From the NCBI GenBank assembly GCA_037976565.1, contig CP137680.1, positions 13,131,804-13,195,803 on the forward strand: a stretch of 64,000 nucleotides of DNA, read 5' to 3'. The position numbers and the translations under genes are program-made. The notes below the pieces were generated by a model that saw only the letters and a list, made by a program, of their open reading frames with translations, did no database searches and had not been told where the DNA came from. This document shows, piece after piece, positions 35,636-46,597 of the stretch. Position 1 is the first letter of the stretch. Every line of letters starts with the position of its first letter. The DNA comes from Mesocentrotus franciscanus. Taxonomy: Eukaryota; Echinodermata; Echinoidea; Camarodonta; Strongylocentrotidae.

Positions 35636-35902
35636 GTCATTCTGTTCACCTACCTGTTTGTCTGCCTCGGTGTTGTGTCTACAATGCTCAATAGTTTCTC
35701 AGATGTTCAGAGACAAGGATCCAGGATGATCTCGTCTCGTCTTTTACGATGCAAGAAAAAACTCGCTCTACGACATCGAGTGCAGGAGGCTGAAGCCAGC
35801 GACATCGAGCTCGAAACACCAGAGGTCAAAGGTTGTCTGCATGGCGACGACCAGGGAAGGAGGAAGTATGATGAAGATGTCGCCATGACCCGAGATTTGT
35901 GA
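35636..35902 (+). CDS. Two-pore-domain K+ channel, exon 3 (copy A)
   Basis: After acceptor CTTCTAG, the exon reads VILFTYLFVCLGVVSTMLN, completing TM4 (about 276-300), then FSDVQRQGSRM and a charged C-terminal tail rich in Arg, Lys, Asp and Glu to a stop at 35902 (residues 281-368). Relative to copy B it has one extra T in a T run (near 35750) and one extra A in an A run (near 35760). Together these keep a long tail, whereas B stops early. Which tail is right is uncertain; TM4 is not affected. Confidence 0.85.
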   Translation, partial: VILFTYLFVCLGVVSTMLNSFSDVQRQGSRMISSRLLRCKKKLALRHRVQEAEASDIELETPEVKGCLHGDDQGRRKYDEDVAMTRDL

Positions 35903-35930
35903 GGGACGTGAGAACAATTCATGCTGACCA

Positions 35931-36087
35931 GGGCCGTGTCTTATAAAGAGTTGCGATTAATTGATTCAAATCAATCGCAACTTAAGATGAATCGCAACTG
36001 TGTATACTTAAGAGATATAGGAGTTGCGATTATAATTTCATGTTGCGACGGTTCGAATCAATCGCACCTCTCTCCAAGGCGGGGCCC
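35931..36087. mobile_element. GGGCC-GTCTTATAA family MITE (copy A, 3' of K2P)
   Basis: It starts GGGCCGTGTCTTATAAAGAG, carries repeated GAGTTGCGATT / AATCGCAACT blocks and ends GGCGGGGCCC. It lies 28 bp after the K2P stop, so it is probably in the 3' UTR. Relatives are at 63471-63627 and 6380-6536. Confidence 0.6.
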
Positions 36088-36201
36088 AGGAATAACTATT
36101 TCGTGAAAATTCAACGCAAGAAACGCCCTTGTCCCATTCAACCTCGTTATTTTGTCTTCCTCACACCACTTGCAATCTTTAGTTCATCTTCGTGATAGAC
36201 T

Positions 36202-36393
36202 CAGGGGCGGATCCAGCCGGCGGCAAGGGAGGGGGCCTTAGTGAGCCCCAAAAATTTGGCACCCGAAAATTTTGTTTCCTCAAGGGTAACCAGCCACCTT
36301 GGGCGCCAGTGAGCACAATTTTCCTTCGGTAATTCCACCCACTTGCCCAACTTCTTTCAAAACAAGTTTTTACCTGTCTAATCTATGATCACG
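36202..36393. mobile_element. hAT-type MITE insertion present only in copy A
   Basis: The element starts CAGGGGCGGATCCAGCC and is flanked by an exact 8-bp duplication GATAGACT (36194-36201 and 36394-36401). Copy B shows the empty site with a single GATAGACT at about 63733. The right terminus is not a clean inverted copy, so that end may be rearranged. The terminus matches the hAT-like element at 58755. Confidence 0.8.
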
Positions 36394-36655
36394 GATAGAC
36401 TGCATAGCCCTTTGAAGATTACTAGAAGAGGAAGAAGAAGAATGTTAAGTCCAAGACTTTGAAATAGACATGATAGAGACCTCGCATGCCTCCGCCACTC
36501 TCAATTTTACGTACCCGTCATGCCTGTAGGAGTTGGCCGAAAAGTCGACAGGCCCTCTCAAAACTGCAATCTTACTAAATAATGTCAGAAGGCCTGTGTC
36601 ACTGACATGCCGGTCTTGTAATAGGTTTGAAGTAAGGCTACTTTTTATCTACAGG

Positions 36656-37165
36656 AGCTTACAATGGTCATTCTACACATTGGAGTACGAGGCCGGGGGA
36701 GGAGGGAATGGGGCTGTACGGACGGGAGACTTATATTGATATATTTGAACCAATATTCGGGCGGCAACCGCCCTTCGAGAAGTATAGTGGTCTTTTTGTA
36801 CTTTTGCGTATTTTTTCTAGTATACTTTTTAAGACTAGATATAACTTTTAACTGTATTAAAGTGTCAAAATTCGCTTGAATATTTAGAAGCTTGTAACTT
36901 ATATAGGGCGTCAGCTCCAATAGCAATATTGTGCTTTTACGCTTATGACCTTACATTAGTTTGTTAATATAAAGGACTTTATTATAAATTGCAGTGTCCT
37001 TGTTTGTTTCCTGAAGCTATTGTAAATATTGGTTTAGAACATATTAATATGGATGTATACCAGCCGAGTCAGCAACTCTTATTTGTGTCATAGAAAACAA
37101 TAGCATTATTTGGCCTTCTCTGTATAAGCGAGGGGCAAAGTCGGAAAAGGGTCGCACCTTTCAAT

Positions 37166-37209
<44 letters not shown>

Positions 37210-38796
37210 CTCTCTTGCTTTCTTCATAACTAATATCTATCCGAGCCATATATATAGTTTGGCGAACTTAATTCCAGTCGGTCACTACGTGGCGTATATT
37301 CTTTTGTTTTGTGCTTGCCAAACAAAGCAGTATTCGCCATATTGTGCCCGACTCGAACGCGGGTTGGCCAATTTTATGATCAATGGCACTGCTAAGTATA
37401 TGGCTGTCTCCTGCCTAGCTGTCTTGCCATAGGTTCTTACATTGTAAAGTTACATCTCTCTCTTTCTCTCTTGTTTACTCTTCCCTTTCCTTGTTTTTGC
37501 TGGTCTATTCTTATCTCTTCTTGCTCTCATAAAATATATTAATTATTATCACTGTCATAAAAATCGCATCCCCTCTCTCTTTCTCTCTCACACACACTCT
37601 TACACGACCATCAAATCCTTGAAGTTCATTCTTATAAGTAGCAGATCGAGGATTTTCGGAAAAGGGGCGGGGCAAATTTTATCCCGATCTTTTCCAGATA
37701 ATGATTTTGGAAAGTCCGCCCATTGCCCCCCTCCTCTCCCGAAAATAAAACTTCAGCCCCCAAGAGCTTTGTGTGTGTGCGCGTGTGCGTCAGGAGTTGT
37801 ATGGAAGGAAGGGGGCGTTTCCACCCTGGATCCACCTACGTTCGGAATTTTCCACATTGCTTTTTGAAAAGTGCTCTTTGTACATGTCGCAGGATCTCAA
37901 GGTGAATGTTAATCTCAGTCATAATCATAATGAAACAAACATACGTTTAGTAGCACTTAACATGCTTAACATAAGAAACAATACTTTCTTGCGATATATT
38001 TGAAGATATTTCAAGAGATATTTAATCAAATAATCACGATAACATGTACCATTTGTTTTAGAGAAAAACAATTCAAGTACTGTTAGAAATGTTAATATCA
38101 CAAATATACAGAAAGCTTGTGGCTATTGCACTATATGCACCAGAGTTGAAACAACAAACAACCCGCTACTAATTAAAAGATGTTTGCCTACAGCCTGTAC
38201 AAAAATAAAACAGAATTTTAATAAAAATACATCATGTTTATATCAGGGGTGTATAACACTGTATACTCAAGGGAGAAAATAGAGGTTGAAAATACAATGA
38301 CACATATTTCAGAAGGAAAAGATGAATTATTCATCTTTTCCTTTTAATAATTATTATTAGGGATCTGCATGCATGGCATAAATCATATGTGAACACCTTG
38401 ATAAAAGGAAACGAAACAAAATTAGTATTGCCTTGAATGTTACACATTTGAGACAATTCGCCTTTGCTATAATTATTGATGTAGGACATCACTATATAAT
38501 ACGAGCGAGCAAAGGAAGCTAGCTATCAAGCGCCATTTTGATCTATTCCAATTTGCTTTTTAATTTGTTTAAAAACTCTCCTGTCATTTATATTTATGAA
38601 AAATGGCAGAGGACTCATTCCCTCTTTCCTCCCATCCTCCCTCCCTCCCTATCTTAACCTCTCTTTTGCTCCGTCTCTCTGTCTCTGTCTCTGTCTCTAT
38701 GTCTGTCTGTCTGTCTCTCTATCCCCTCTCCTCATCTCTCCTTCTATACCTCCCTCCCTCCCTCTTTAAACTGCTTTCTTCTCATGCTTCTGCTAT
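36656..38796. other. Intergenic DNA with CT-rich microsatellites
   Basis: A (CT)n tract lies at about 37175-37206. Shorter CT, CCCT and TCTG runs lie around 37570-37600 and 38630-38770. A GC-rich patch at 37650-37850 (GGGGCGGGGC) resembles eroded MITE DNA. No exon is supported. The stretch probably separates the K2P 3' end from the sulfatase 3' UTR. Confidence 0.45.
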
Positions 38797-39446
38797 TTAG
38801 TTGTATGGCCCACTGACAGGCCCGTAGTTACATATGCAGTTGGTGTCAGGGTCGCAGCAAGGAGTGATGGACTTTGTTGGGTCTTTGTCATCCAACAAAG
38901 GCTCCGCTACAATCACAGATGCTATGTGAGCCGTCACCTTCTCCTGCAGATCTTCCATAAATTCAGCGAGTGTATGATCAAGTGTTTTGTTCAGCGGGTA
39001 CGCCTCAATGGGGTCGTGCTCGACGTCGTAGATGAGCGGCGGATCTTGCTCGGTGACGCAAGAATCATAGCAGTGGTAGCAGTCGAAGTAGTGTGCCAAT
39101 GGCAGTCCACCGTCTTGACATTCCCCAGCGAAATAATCCTGAGTCTGGACTCGGTGGGTGAAGTAATGAACCTTGTATGGACCGGATCGAACCGCCATGA
39201 GCCGGTCCTTGCAGTAGTAGTAGAGGACGTCGTGCGGCGACCGGGCGTTATTCAACAGGACGTCGGTGATTACTTCGCCGTCGTAGGAACGATCGTCGGG
39301 GAGCGTGCCGTTAGAGAGGTCGACAACGGTTCTCATGATGTCCAGAGTACTGACGAGCGCGTCCGATTCACGAGGCGTTATCTGCCCGGGCCAGTAAGCG
39401 ACGAAGGGAACGCGTACGCCTCCCTCCCATGTATTGGTCTTGTATC
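38797..39446 (-). CDS. Steryl-sulfatase/arylsulfatase family, last exon
   Basis: It encodes the C-terminal 215 residues of a sulfatase, an enzyme that removes sulfate from esters in the secretory or extracellular compartment. The exon opens YKTNTWEGGVRVPF, where the Lys and the WEGG(V/I)R motif line the active site in the STS/ARSD-H group. It then has DPPLIYDVEHDP, matching the conserved DPPLLFDL element, and a Cys-rich end (PCCDPDTNCICN). The acceptor is TTTTTAG at 39449-39447; the exon is in phase 1, with the first codon completed by G from the previous exon. The stop is at 38797. The frame is intact throughout. Confidence 0.9.
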
Positions 39447-39960
39447 CTAAAAACAAAATGAAAATATTTTTGAAATGATGGGGCATTATGTGGATTATCT
39501 CCGTTCCTTATCCGGCAGGCGGGATGTTTTGTTTTCACTTCAAAATGGAGACTATTCCTCTACCAGATATTAATGCCAGTAGGCGTGGAGGTGATCGGAC
39601 ATCATTTTCTAAGTTTAAAGTTTTACGGTGCTGAACTCTTTCATTATGTTTCACAGAATCTAAATTTTGTGGGATTTCAAGCTTCTTAGGAGAAGGAAAA
39701 GCTAACTCGGCTCAGAATCGTAGTGACGTCAGACCAGTAGTAGGCCTACGATTGTCAACGATTTGAAGCCGATTCGGTTTTTATTCTGACTAAAAGAGTT
39801 CAATGCACTAAAATTCCACTTGTTAGTTTTCTTATCATCATTCAGAATCTAAATCGGGACAATGACGTTTTTTTAAATTTCCATATCTAATATAATTTCC
39901 ATTTCTTCGAAAATCGGATCGCAGGATGATCGTAAAGTGTGTACTGGGCACTACACATAC

Positions 39961-40124
39961 CTTTGAATATGCTGGAATCTCCCCCATGAGCGCAATACTC
40001 GGGTTGGGGCCCGTGGTCGGCGATAAACAAGACCAGGGTGTTCTGAGAAAGCCCTGAGCTTCCAGGGCATCTATCACCTCGCCTACTGCCCAACTCATCT
40101 CATTAATGTTGTCGCCGTATTCGC
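39961..40124 (-). pseudogene. Sulfatase exon with a one-base frameshift
   Basis: The exon reads EYGDNINEMSWAVGEVIDAL then EAQG in one frame, and LSQNTLVLFIADHGPQPEYC in the next, changing frame near 40049-40056. ADHGPQ holds the metal-binding Asp of the sulfatase site. Splice sites are good (ATATATCAG acceptor, AAAG|GTATGT donor). With phase 1 on both sides the exon should be a multiple of three; it is 164 bp, exactly one short. Either the gene is broken or one base was lost in sequencing or assembly. Confidence 0.85.
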
Positions 40125-40457
40125 CTGATATATGGGAAGAATTGAAATAAAATATGTTTAACACGTTGAGGTAATCATTGATTTTTTATTTTTTTGAGGG
40201 GGCGGGGCTTGGGGTTCTAGAATTCATTTTCTGCATGTATCTCGCTTAAATGTATTTATTATCAAGAATAGGGGTGGAGATGTATTTTTCTTCTTTTAAT
40301 GCTTTTTATGCTTCAAATAAATGAAAATGATTCTTTTTAATGTAATAAATGCATGCCAGATATGGTTTTGCGGGGTGAAAGGAGGGGGGGGGCTCAGGGC
40401 ACCATAGTTTCAAGTGGATTGCGATTTTTAGAAGGGGCAGGATGAGAGTCAACTTAC

Positions 40458-40679
40458 CGCGGCGTGACTTTCCAGCGAATCGAGGCGAGGCGTACAGAGG
40501 TGCGTGTGGATGCGAGAAGGGGAAGTAGAAGAAGAACGGATTATCGGCATTGTCTTCTATGAATGAGACAGCATCGTTGACAAACGTCTGCGTGAGGTAG
40601 GTATGGTTGAATGGCTGAGCGACTATCTTATCTCGCTTGTACAGGAAACATTTGGTGACGTCAGGAAATCTTGGAAGCG
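40458..40679 (-). CDS. Sulfatase exon (His-site exon)
   Basis: It encodes LPRFPDVTKCFLYKRDKIVA, then NHTYLTQTFVNDAVSFIEDN and FFFYFPFSHPHAPLYASPRF, ending AGKSRR. The SHPHAPL block carries the catalytic histidine position of sulfatases, and FAGKS is typical of the STS/arylsulfatase group. NHT is a possible glycosylation site. The acceptor CTTCTACAG and donor GTAAGT give phase 1 at both ends, length 222 bp. The frame is intact. Confidence 0.88.
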
Positions 40680-40901
40680 CTGTAGAAGGGATTTGAAAAT
40701 GACATACATTTCATCAATTTCGAGTAGCTATAAACATAAATAATTATATAGGCATTCGCGGTATTTATATTGTTGCTAGGTAGGACAAACATTATGGCTT
40801 GTCCTACCTAACACCACGTAACCATTCGCATTCTAACTATTGAAATACAATTGTTCATAACAGGTGAATGAAATAATTTGTAACGAGGCACTTGACAATC
40901 T

Positions 40902-41164
40902 CTATGAACATGACGGACAAAGAAAGAGGACAAAATATACAATTCCTCATTCTACCCTCAACAATTGCTGTGGTAGACAAAGGAACATCCCTTCACTGCT
41001 ATTATGTAAAATAAGTAGAACAGGTGAATATGCATGTGACACCTGTTCTACACATGTTTACATAATAGCAGTGAAGGGATGTTCCTTTGTCTACCACAGC
41101 AATTGTTGAGGGTAGAATGAGGAATTGTATATTTTGTCCTCTTTCTTGCCCGTCATGTTCATAG
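40902..41164. repeat. Near-perfect palindrome in sulfatase intron
   Basis: The arm 40902-41029 (CTATGAACATGACGG onward) and the arm 41040-41164 (ending CCGTCATGTTCATAG) are reverse complements over about 125 bp with few differences, around a centre near 41033. It is non-coding and probably a foldback element. Confidence 0.85.
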
Positions 41165-41231
41165 TGAATGATTTATGCATTAACATTGAATACATAACGA
41201 AAATGGTCTATTGCTGAAAGCTATATCGTAC

Positions 41232-41344
41232 CCCTGTATCATCACATGCCATACTGTTTGTAAACGGGAGGATGTGGCCTACGTAGTCGAAACCGTGGTG
41301 CATCGGGAGATGGATCCCGTCTTCACGGGTTTCTGAATTCAGCC
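41232..41344 (-). CDS. Sulfatase exon (most 5' exon visible)
   Basis: It reads LNSETREDGIHLPMHHGFDY, then VGHILPFTNSMACDDTG. HLPxHHGFDY is the conserved block that follows GKWHLG in steryl-sulfatase-type enzymes. The acceptor is TTATTTTAG. The donor appears to be GGG|GTACGA within a four-G run and leaves phase 0, which does not match the phase-1 start of the next exon. One missing G in that run, or a small unseen exon, would explain this. Upstream exons, including the CxPxR formylglycine site (about 170 aa), are not found in the window. Confidence 0.78.
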
Positions 41345-41387
41345 CTAAAATAAAAGAATAAAGGAAAGGCAGTGTTATCATGTATCC

Positions 41388-41441
41388 GTGAGAGAGAGAG
41401 AGAGAGAGAGAGACAAAAAGAGGGGGAGAGATATAATTATA

Positions 41442-41473
<32 letters not shown>

Positions 41474-41475
41474 CG
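41388..41475. repeat. GA microsatellites
   Basis: (GA)n runs at about 41388-41414 and 41456-41474 with a TATATA stretch between them, just 5' of the first visible sulfatase exon. Confidence 0.9.
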
Positions 41476-41476
41476 C

Positions 41477-41665
41477 TACACTGCAAATTCGTTGTGTAAC
41501 GACTTTACACAACATTGGGTAGTTCACTCCTTACACAGGGTTGTGTTAAGTTATGTAAAAAAAAATTACACAACTTTACACAACGAATTTGCAGTGTAAA
41601 GTTGTGTATTTTTTACACAACTTAACACAACCCCTGTGTAAGGAGTAAACCACCCAATGTTGTGT
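41477..41665. mobile_element. Nested foldback element with TACACTGCAAATTCG ends
   Basis: TACACTGCAAATTCGTTGTG (41477 on) is inverted at 41577-41598. The sequence between it (TTTACACAACATTGGGT...CTTACACAGGG) is inverted again at 41606-41665 (CCTGTGTAAGGAG...ACCCAATGTTGTG). The arrangement arm, loop and displaced arm suggests two overlapping copies of one MITE. Confidence 0.7.
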
Positions 41666-42237
41666 ATAGAGAAGGGAGGGAGGGAGAGAGGGAGAAGGTA
41701 GGGAGAGAGTGAGAGAGAGGATGGGAGGGAGTAGGGAGAGAAAAGGAAAAAAGAAGAAGATCGAGGGGAAAAAAGAAGAAAAGAAAAAGAAATAGAAGAA
41801 GAAGTAGACAAAGAAGAAGAACGAGAATGGATGAGGAAGTACATGAAAAATCATTATCGATTTAAAAAAAAAAAAAGAATAGTAGATTTAGCAAATGATG
41901 AATAAATATCAAGTACCCGGAAATCTCTGACTTTATTTGATATCAATCGATTCATGTTTGCATTTATCTTGCAAGGTCAAAGGTTTTCGCTTTCAATATT
42001 TGATTTCAATTTTAATGAATAGCTATTTGCACAACTCAATATTAGCCAATTTGCATGCAGCTACAGGTTTGACTCCAGAATAAAGTCTAAAGTCTTAACA
42101 AATATCAACACGTCATAATTATTTCGAAGAAAATGACGTGTGCACATGTATATACAAATGGGGGGTTACTTTGTAGAATGGCGGAAGTTGACAGGTTGGA
42201 TGAATTCACATGCTTTTGTTCAAACAATACACTTAAG
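41666..42237. other. GA-rich tract and AT-rich non-coding DNA
   Basis: Purine-rich low-complexity DNA (GGGAGGGAGAGAG, then GAAGAAG) at 41666-41830, then AT-rich DNA. Its minus-strand open frames are just poly-Ser/Phe low complexity. Confidence 0.5.
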
Positions 42238-42970
42238 GGCCCCTGCCATCCAAATGCAAGTTTATTCCTGTTGGTGTGTAGTCCTGCATACATCTCATAT
42301 TTTAATATGTAAACTTCTGAATGTGTTTCATAGATTTTTAAATATTTGTTGAAATATTTATTTTGAAACTTGCTAAGCTCCACCCTAAAAATCCTCCAGA
42401 TCTCATTCCCCTTGTGATATCATCTGTCAGTCATCAATGAGCTAACTTGAGAAAGTGGTATGTAACTTTGCCAAAGTTGACCACCTGTTACAATACAACA
42501 ATTAATAGCAACATATAAGTTGCTATGTCAGACATGTCAGACAAATATTCTACAATAGACAATGGTATGTAATTTCCCCCAGCTTAGCACACGCTCAAAA
42601 TAGAATTGCATGCTTTCATACATGTACAATACATCATCATTGCCTTTGTCTTCCTGGTGATGCTACAGCATGTCTGACATAGCAACTTTATTTTGCTATT
42701 GTATTACGTATTGTAACAGGTGGTCAACTTTGGCAAAGTTACACACCACTTTCTCAAGTTAGCTCATTGATGACTGACAGATGATGTCACAAGGGGAATG
42801 AGATCTGGAGGATTTTAGGGTGGAGCTTGGCAAGTTTGAAAGATTATTAAAAAAAAATCAAAAACATTTAAAATCTATGAAACACATTCAGAAGTTTATA
42901 TATCAAAATATGAGATGTATGCAGGACTACACACCAACATGAATAAACTTGCATTTAGATGGCAGGGGCC
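42238..42970. mobile_element. 733-bp foldback element
   Basis: GGCCCCTGCCATC at 42238 is mirrored by GATGGCAGGGGCC ending at 42970. The two arms of about 290 bp run inward as imperfect inverted copies, sharing AACTTTGCCAAAGTTGACCA and GAGATCTGGAGGATTTT-type blocks, with a unique centre near 42545-42660. It is non-coding. Confidence 0.8.
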
Positions 42971-44096
42971 ATTTAAAACAGTGGCGTAGCGTGGGTTTCC
43001 AGCCATTGATGGGCACTTGATGAAAAATGAGAGAACAAGGTCATCTAGTGAGGGAAGGTATGGGAGGGGTCTTGTCATTTTCTTGTCTTTTCCGTTGCCT
43101 CGCCCCTATAACTTCCCTCTCTCTTTCCCGCTTACTATTCTTTCATTCAGACATTCGACCAGGGGCCTATGTCCCTCTCTATAACATAACGACAGTAACA
43201 ACGAGGGATATTCTGTTATGTTGGTATTTTAGTTTTCGAGGACCCAAATGTTTACAAAGAAAGTATACACAATTGTAATAACCAGGTACAAGCGATCATA
43301 TTATTTGTAGTGAAAAATACAAGATTTTAAATGAAAATATCTAGAGTTGGCATACGTGGGCATTAAAGGAAAGTGTTTCATTTGAATAATCTTTCAAGAT
43401 ATAAATATATGAAAATAATGAAATACGATAACTGGAACGGCCCATGCACAGAATCAAGTTTTGTAACGCTTTCTAGGCTATTATCTCGAGTAGTTCTCAA
43501 TGTTGAGGCTTGGAAACTTCGAAATGTTACCATAACTAGTTATAATATAGATCGAATTGCATATTAATTCTTGTGCTAATTGATTCATTAAGTTAACAGC
43601 GCATCACAATACTCATAATATTTCAAAATTATAGAAATATCTCTCCATCATCCCCAGTCTAGCTTGCATGGCGGCTTGGAACATCCGACATCACAGAATC
43701 AAGCTATTTCAGTCATTCAATAAAATTGTAACATTCTTTCAGTACATAATTTTCGTAATGTCATCAAATTTAATGCGTGGGTCTTTGTTAAATGCCTCGA
43801 TACAAATTATTTCATTCACCTGTTACAAATAAATGTATTTCAAAAGTCAAAATGTGAATTGTATACAGTTGTTTATAGGTAGGCCTATGACAAACTTTAT
43901 GGCCTGTCCTATCTAACAACGTCGTAATGTCTGCAATTTGCATTCAGGCTATTTGTAGCCATGTTCAGACGGGGCTTCCTAATCCTAGTCGGCGTAAGTT
44001 TTTCCTGCAACAATAAATATTCCATATTAAAATAGTTGACTTACACCATTAGTTGTCCATACGCTCTTACTCGGACCAAATTGCCACGATTAAGTT
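42971..44096. other. Intergenic DNA upstream of copy B
   Basis: A short AGTGGCGTAGCGTGGGTTTCC motif fragment at about 42979 looks like a MITE end. A block near 43794-43950 repeats, partly in inverse order, sequence from the sulfatase intron at 40775-40895. No exon is supported. Confidence 0.4.
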
Positions 44097-44504
44097 AAAA
44101 GAGAGCAAATAGCCTAATATAGACGTGCAAGCCTAGCCTAGAACGTTTTCCACCGAGACTATAATTCGACTGTCAAAACAAATGAACATAATAGTACAAG
44201 TGTGATTGTAACACATTAAAAAATTGCATGAAGGCACGAAATTGATTCAGTTGACATTTACAGGGATCACCAAGCCGCAGTTCATCACAAAAATGTTAGT
44301 TTATAATTTATGTACTGGTGATCAAAATTAAACAAAATAGGAACCGACAACGGGGGTAATTAACCTGCCACACCCCATTTCTTGAGTGAAACTACATGTA
44401 TAATATGTTTATGGCATAATCTTTCTGTTCAGTATTCCCGACTTATTCATAGGGAATGGGAAGCAGAGGCGGCAATCCGGGGAGGGGAATGGCTGGAGAG
44501 GCAC

Positions 44505-46462
44505 GTACAGTGTCCCCCTCACTTTGTCGAGTACTAGTACAGTACCCCATTAGTGCCCCTTTTTCTTTATTACGATCGAGTGTCCCTTCTCCTATAAGTG
44601 CCTCTTTTCACCTCTGATAATAATTGGTGCCCCTTTTCCTTTGTAATAAATTCCCCTTTCCCCTTAATTCTTATAAGTGGCCCATCGGGTGCGAGAAGTG
44701 CCCCTTTACTTTGACATGTGCCCTTTTCCTTATAACATTTAAGTGGTCTTTTCCGTTCTTATAAATGCCCCTTGTCACCTCTGATAAGTATATCCCTTTC
44801 AAATATGGCAAGTTCCCCTTGCTACTTTTCATGTAATTGCCCATTGATATAAGTACCCCTTTTAAAAATCTATATAATTATATCCCACTGTCGCTTACAA
44901 ATTGTGCCCTTTAACGGTCGTCTAAAGAGCTATTATAGTTTTAAAGATAGAGTCGGAGAAGCTTTGTGTATAGGAACCTATTTGGAACGCTAAGTACAAT
45001 GAAAGGCAGTGAAGCCGGGGGCATAACGCCCCAACTTTCATAAGAACGAACTGTGTCCCTTTTAAAAATACAATAATTGTGATAATTTTCAAAGTAATCA
45101 AATGACCATTCTCTAGATACATAAGAAGTGTGTTCTTTCTACACTAAAACGTTTGCCCTAAACATGTTCTACTCCCGCCCCCCCCCCCACTCCGGGGTCG
45201 GAGGGACCGCATTCGTATTTCCAAAATCTCCGGTAAAAGGGTACTTTTCGCGGGACGAAGTCCGGCCCGAGAATTCTAAAAAAAGGGGGTGTATTAATAT
45301 TTTGACTTTTCACCCGGAGAATTCTTTAAAAAGGGGGTTTTTTTTCTCTCTCTCTTTGGATTCCTGAGAAATTTAAAAGGGGGGTTATAAAATATCAAAA
45401 AGGGTGTGTTTTTTCAGTCTCTCTCTCTCTTTGGACTCCTGAGAAATTAAAAAAGGGGTTATAAAATATCTTGAATATAATAGATAGGGGGTACATTGAG
45501 CAGTGTTCCGGATTTAGGGGGTCTCCAAGGCAGGAAAAGCCCGCGAACGGGGGGTTCAGAAATGTTGGCAGCCCTGCTTTCAAAGGGAGGGAACAAGCAT
45601 ACGCGTACCCTAAAAAAACACTGAGTGGGAGGGGGTCAGGATTCTACTCGACTGCTAAAGGAGGCATTTTCCAACCTATCATCTTTTAAACCCTATTGCT
45701 GAACTTCACAGAATGCCAAGGTAATCAATAGCCACTTTATTTAAGAATATAAAGATTTAGACAATGTAGGAGTTTCCAAACTCAAGACTGATACATAGTT
45801 ATCATACGTGCTATGACAAGATGTTGTTTTCACCCCTGAACGCTCAAGAGAAAAAAATGATTTCTCATAGCCTCCCTAATTATTATGTGCCTCTCAAAAC
45901 TGGCTCGCTACGCTCGATCGTAATTTAAAGGTCATCTCGTCGTGTGCCAGGCAGAAGGGCGTGAACGCCTGTGCGCACGAAAAACCGGGTTTCGAGAAAA
46001 CGCGATTGAAGATTTAATATGCTCCTTTTTGCAGCACATTCCTGAAGTAATTATACTGTCCTAACATCTTTTTTCCAATGATAAAATACCTCTTCAAGAA
46101 TCACTATATTAAATATTATTAAAAATGATGGTAAACTTTTAAAGATTTACGTTCACGCCCTTCTGCTGGGAAGAAATTTACGCTAAAGTCTAGTTTTCAA
46201 TCCCGGCAGAAGGGCGCGAACACCGGACACTCATCAGAGATGAAAAGAGCACTTATCAGGAGGGGAAGGGGCACTTGTCAAAGTAAAACGAGTATCTCTC
46301 AGATTTGAAAAGGGGCAATTATCGGAGGTGAAGGGGGCACTTATCTGAAGTGAAAAGGAGTAACTTCTCGTACCTGAGAAGGGTCATTTACCAGAGATGA
46401 GAATGAAAAGGGACAATTTTCATAGGTGAAAATGGGCATTTATGAGAAAGGAAAAGGGGCAC
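44505..46462. mobile_element. Composite element with inverted GTGCCCCTTTT arms (copy B)
   Basis: Counterpart of 24440-26470, with the left array at about 44505-44850 and the inverted right array at about 46216-46462. Small indels distinguish it. The nested MITE is at 45947-46170. Confidence 0.55.
45947..46170. mobile_element. MITE, CGGCAGAAGGGCG ends (copy B)
   Basis: The left end CCAGGCAGAAGGGCGTGAAC and the right end GTTCACGCCCTTCTGCTGGG are inverted. It is the counterpart of 25934-26160. Confidence 0.65.
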
Positions 46463-46479
46463 AAGTGGAAATGGGAAAA

Positions 46480-46557
46480 AAGAGAGAACGATGGAAGAAA
46501 AAATGAGGAGAGAAAAACAGAAAAATGTTAAAGAGAAGAAAATAGTGGATATGGAGG

Positions 46558-46597
<40 letters not shown>

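Larger units (their letters stand above)
24083..36655. repeat. Large duplicated segment, copy A
   Basis: From AAAAGAGAGCAAATAGCC at 24083 the sequence is collinear with copy B, which starts at 44097, through to at least 36655 (copy B runs off the window end). Left of 24083 and 44097 the sequences are unrelated, so the left breakpoint is sharp. Exons differ by about 1%; non-coding DNA differs by more, plus several clean insertions and deletions. Copy A carries the intact K2P channel gene. Its content is listed as separate elements. Confidence 0.85.

Noticed and set aside
41566..41854. Minus-strand frames rich in Ser, Phe and Leu
   Set aside because: They translate a GA-rich low-complexity tract; there are no domains and the two frames overlap.
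43640..43700. Minus-strand CGGATGTTCCAAGCCGCCAT stretch resembling the sulfatase CxPxR(A/x) signature region
   Set aside because: No single open frame carries Cys-x-Pro-x-Arg, and flanking residues do not match the family. It may be chance or a fully decayed remnant.
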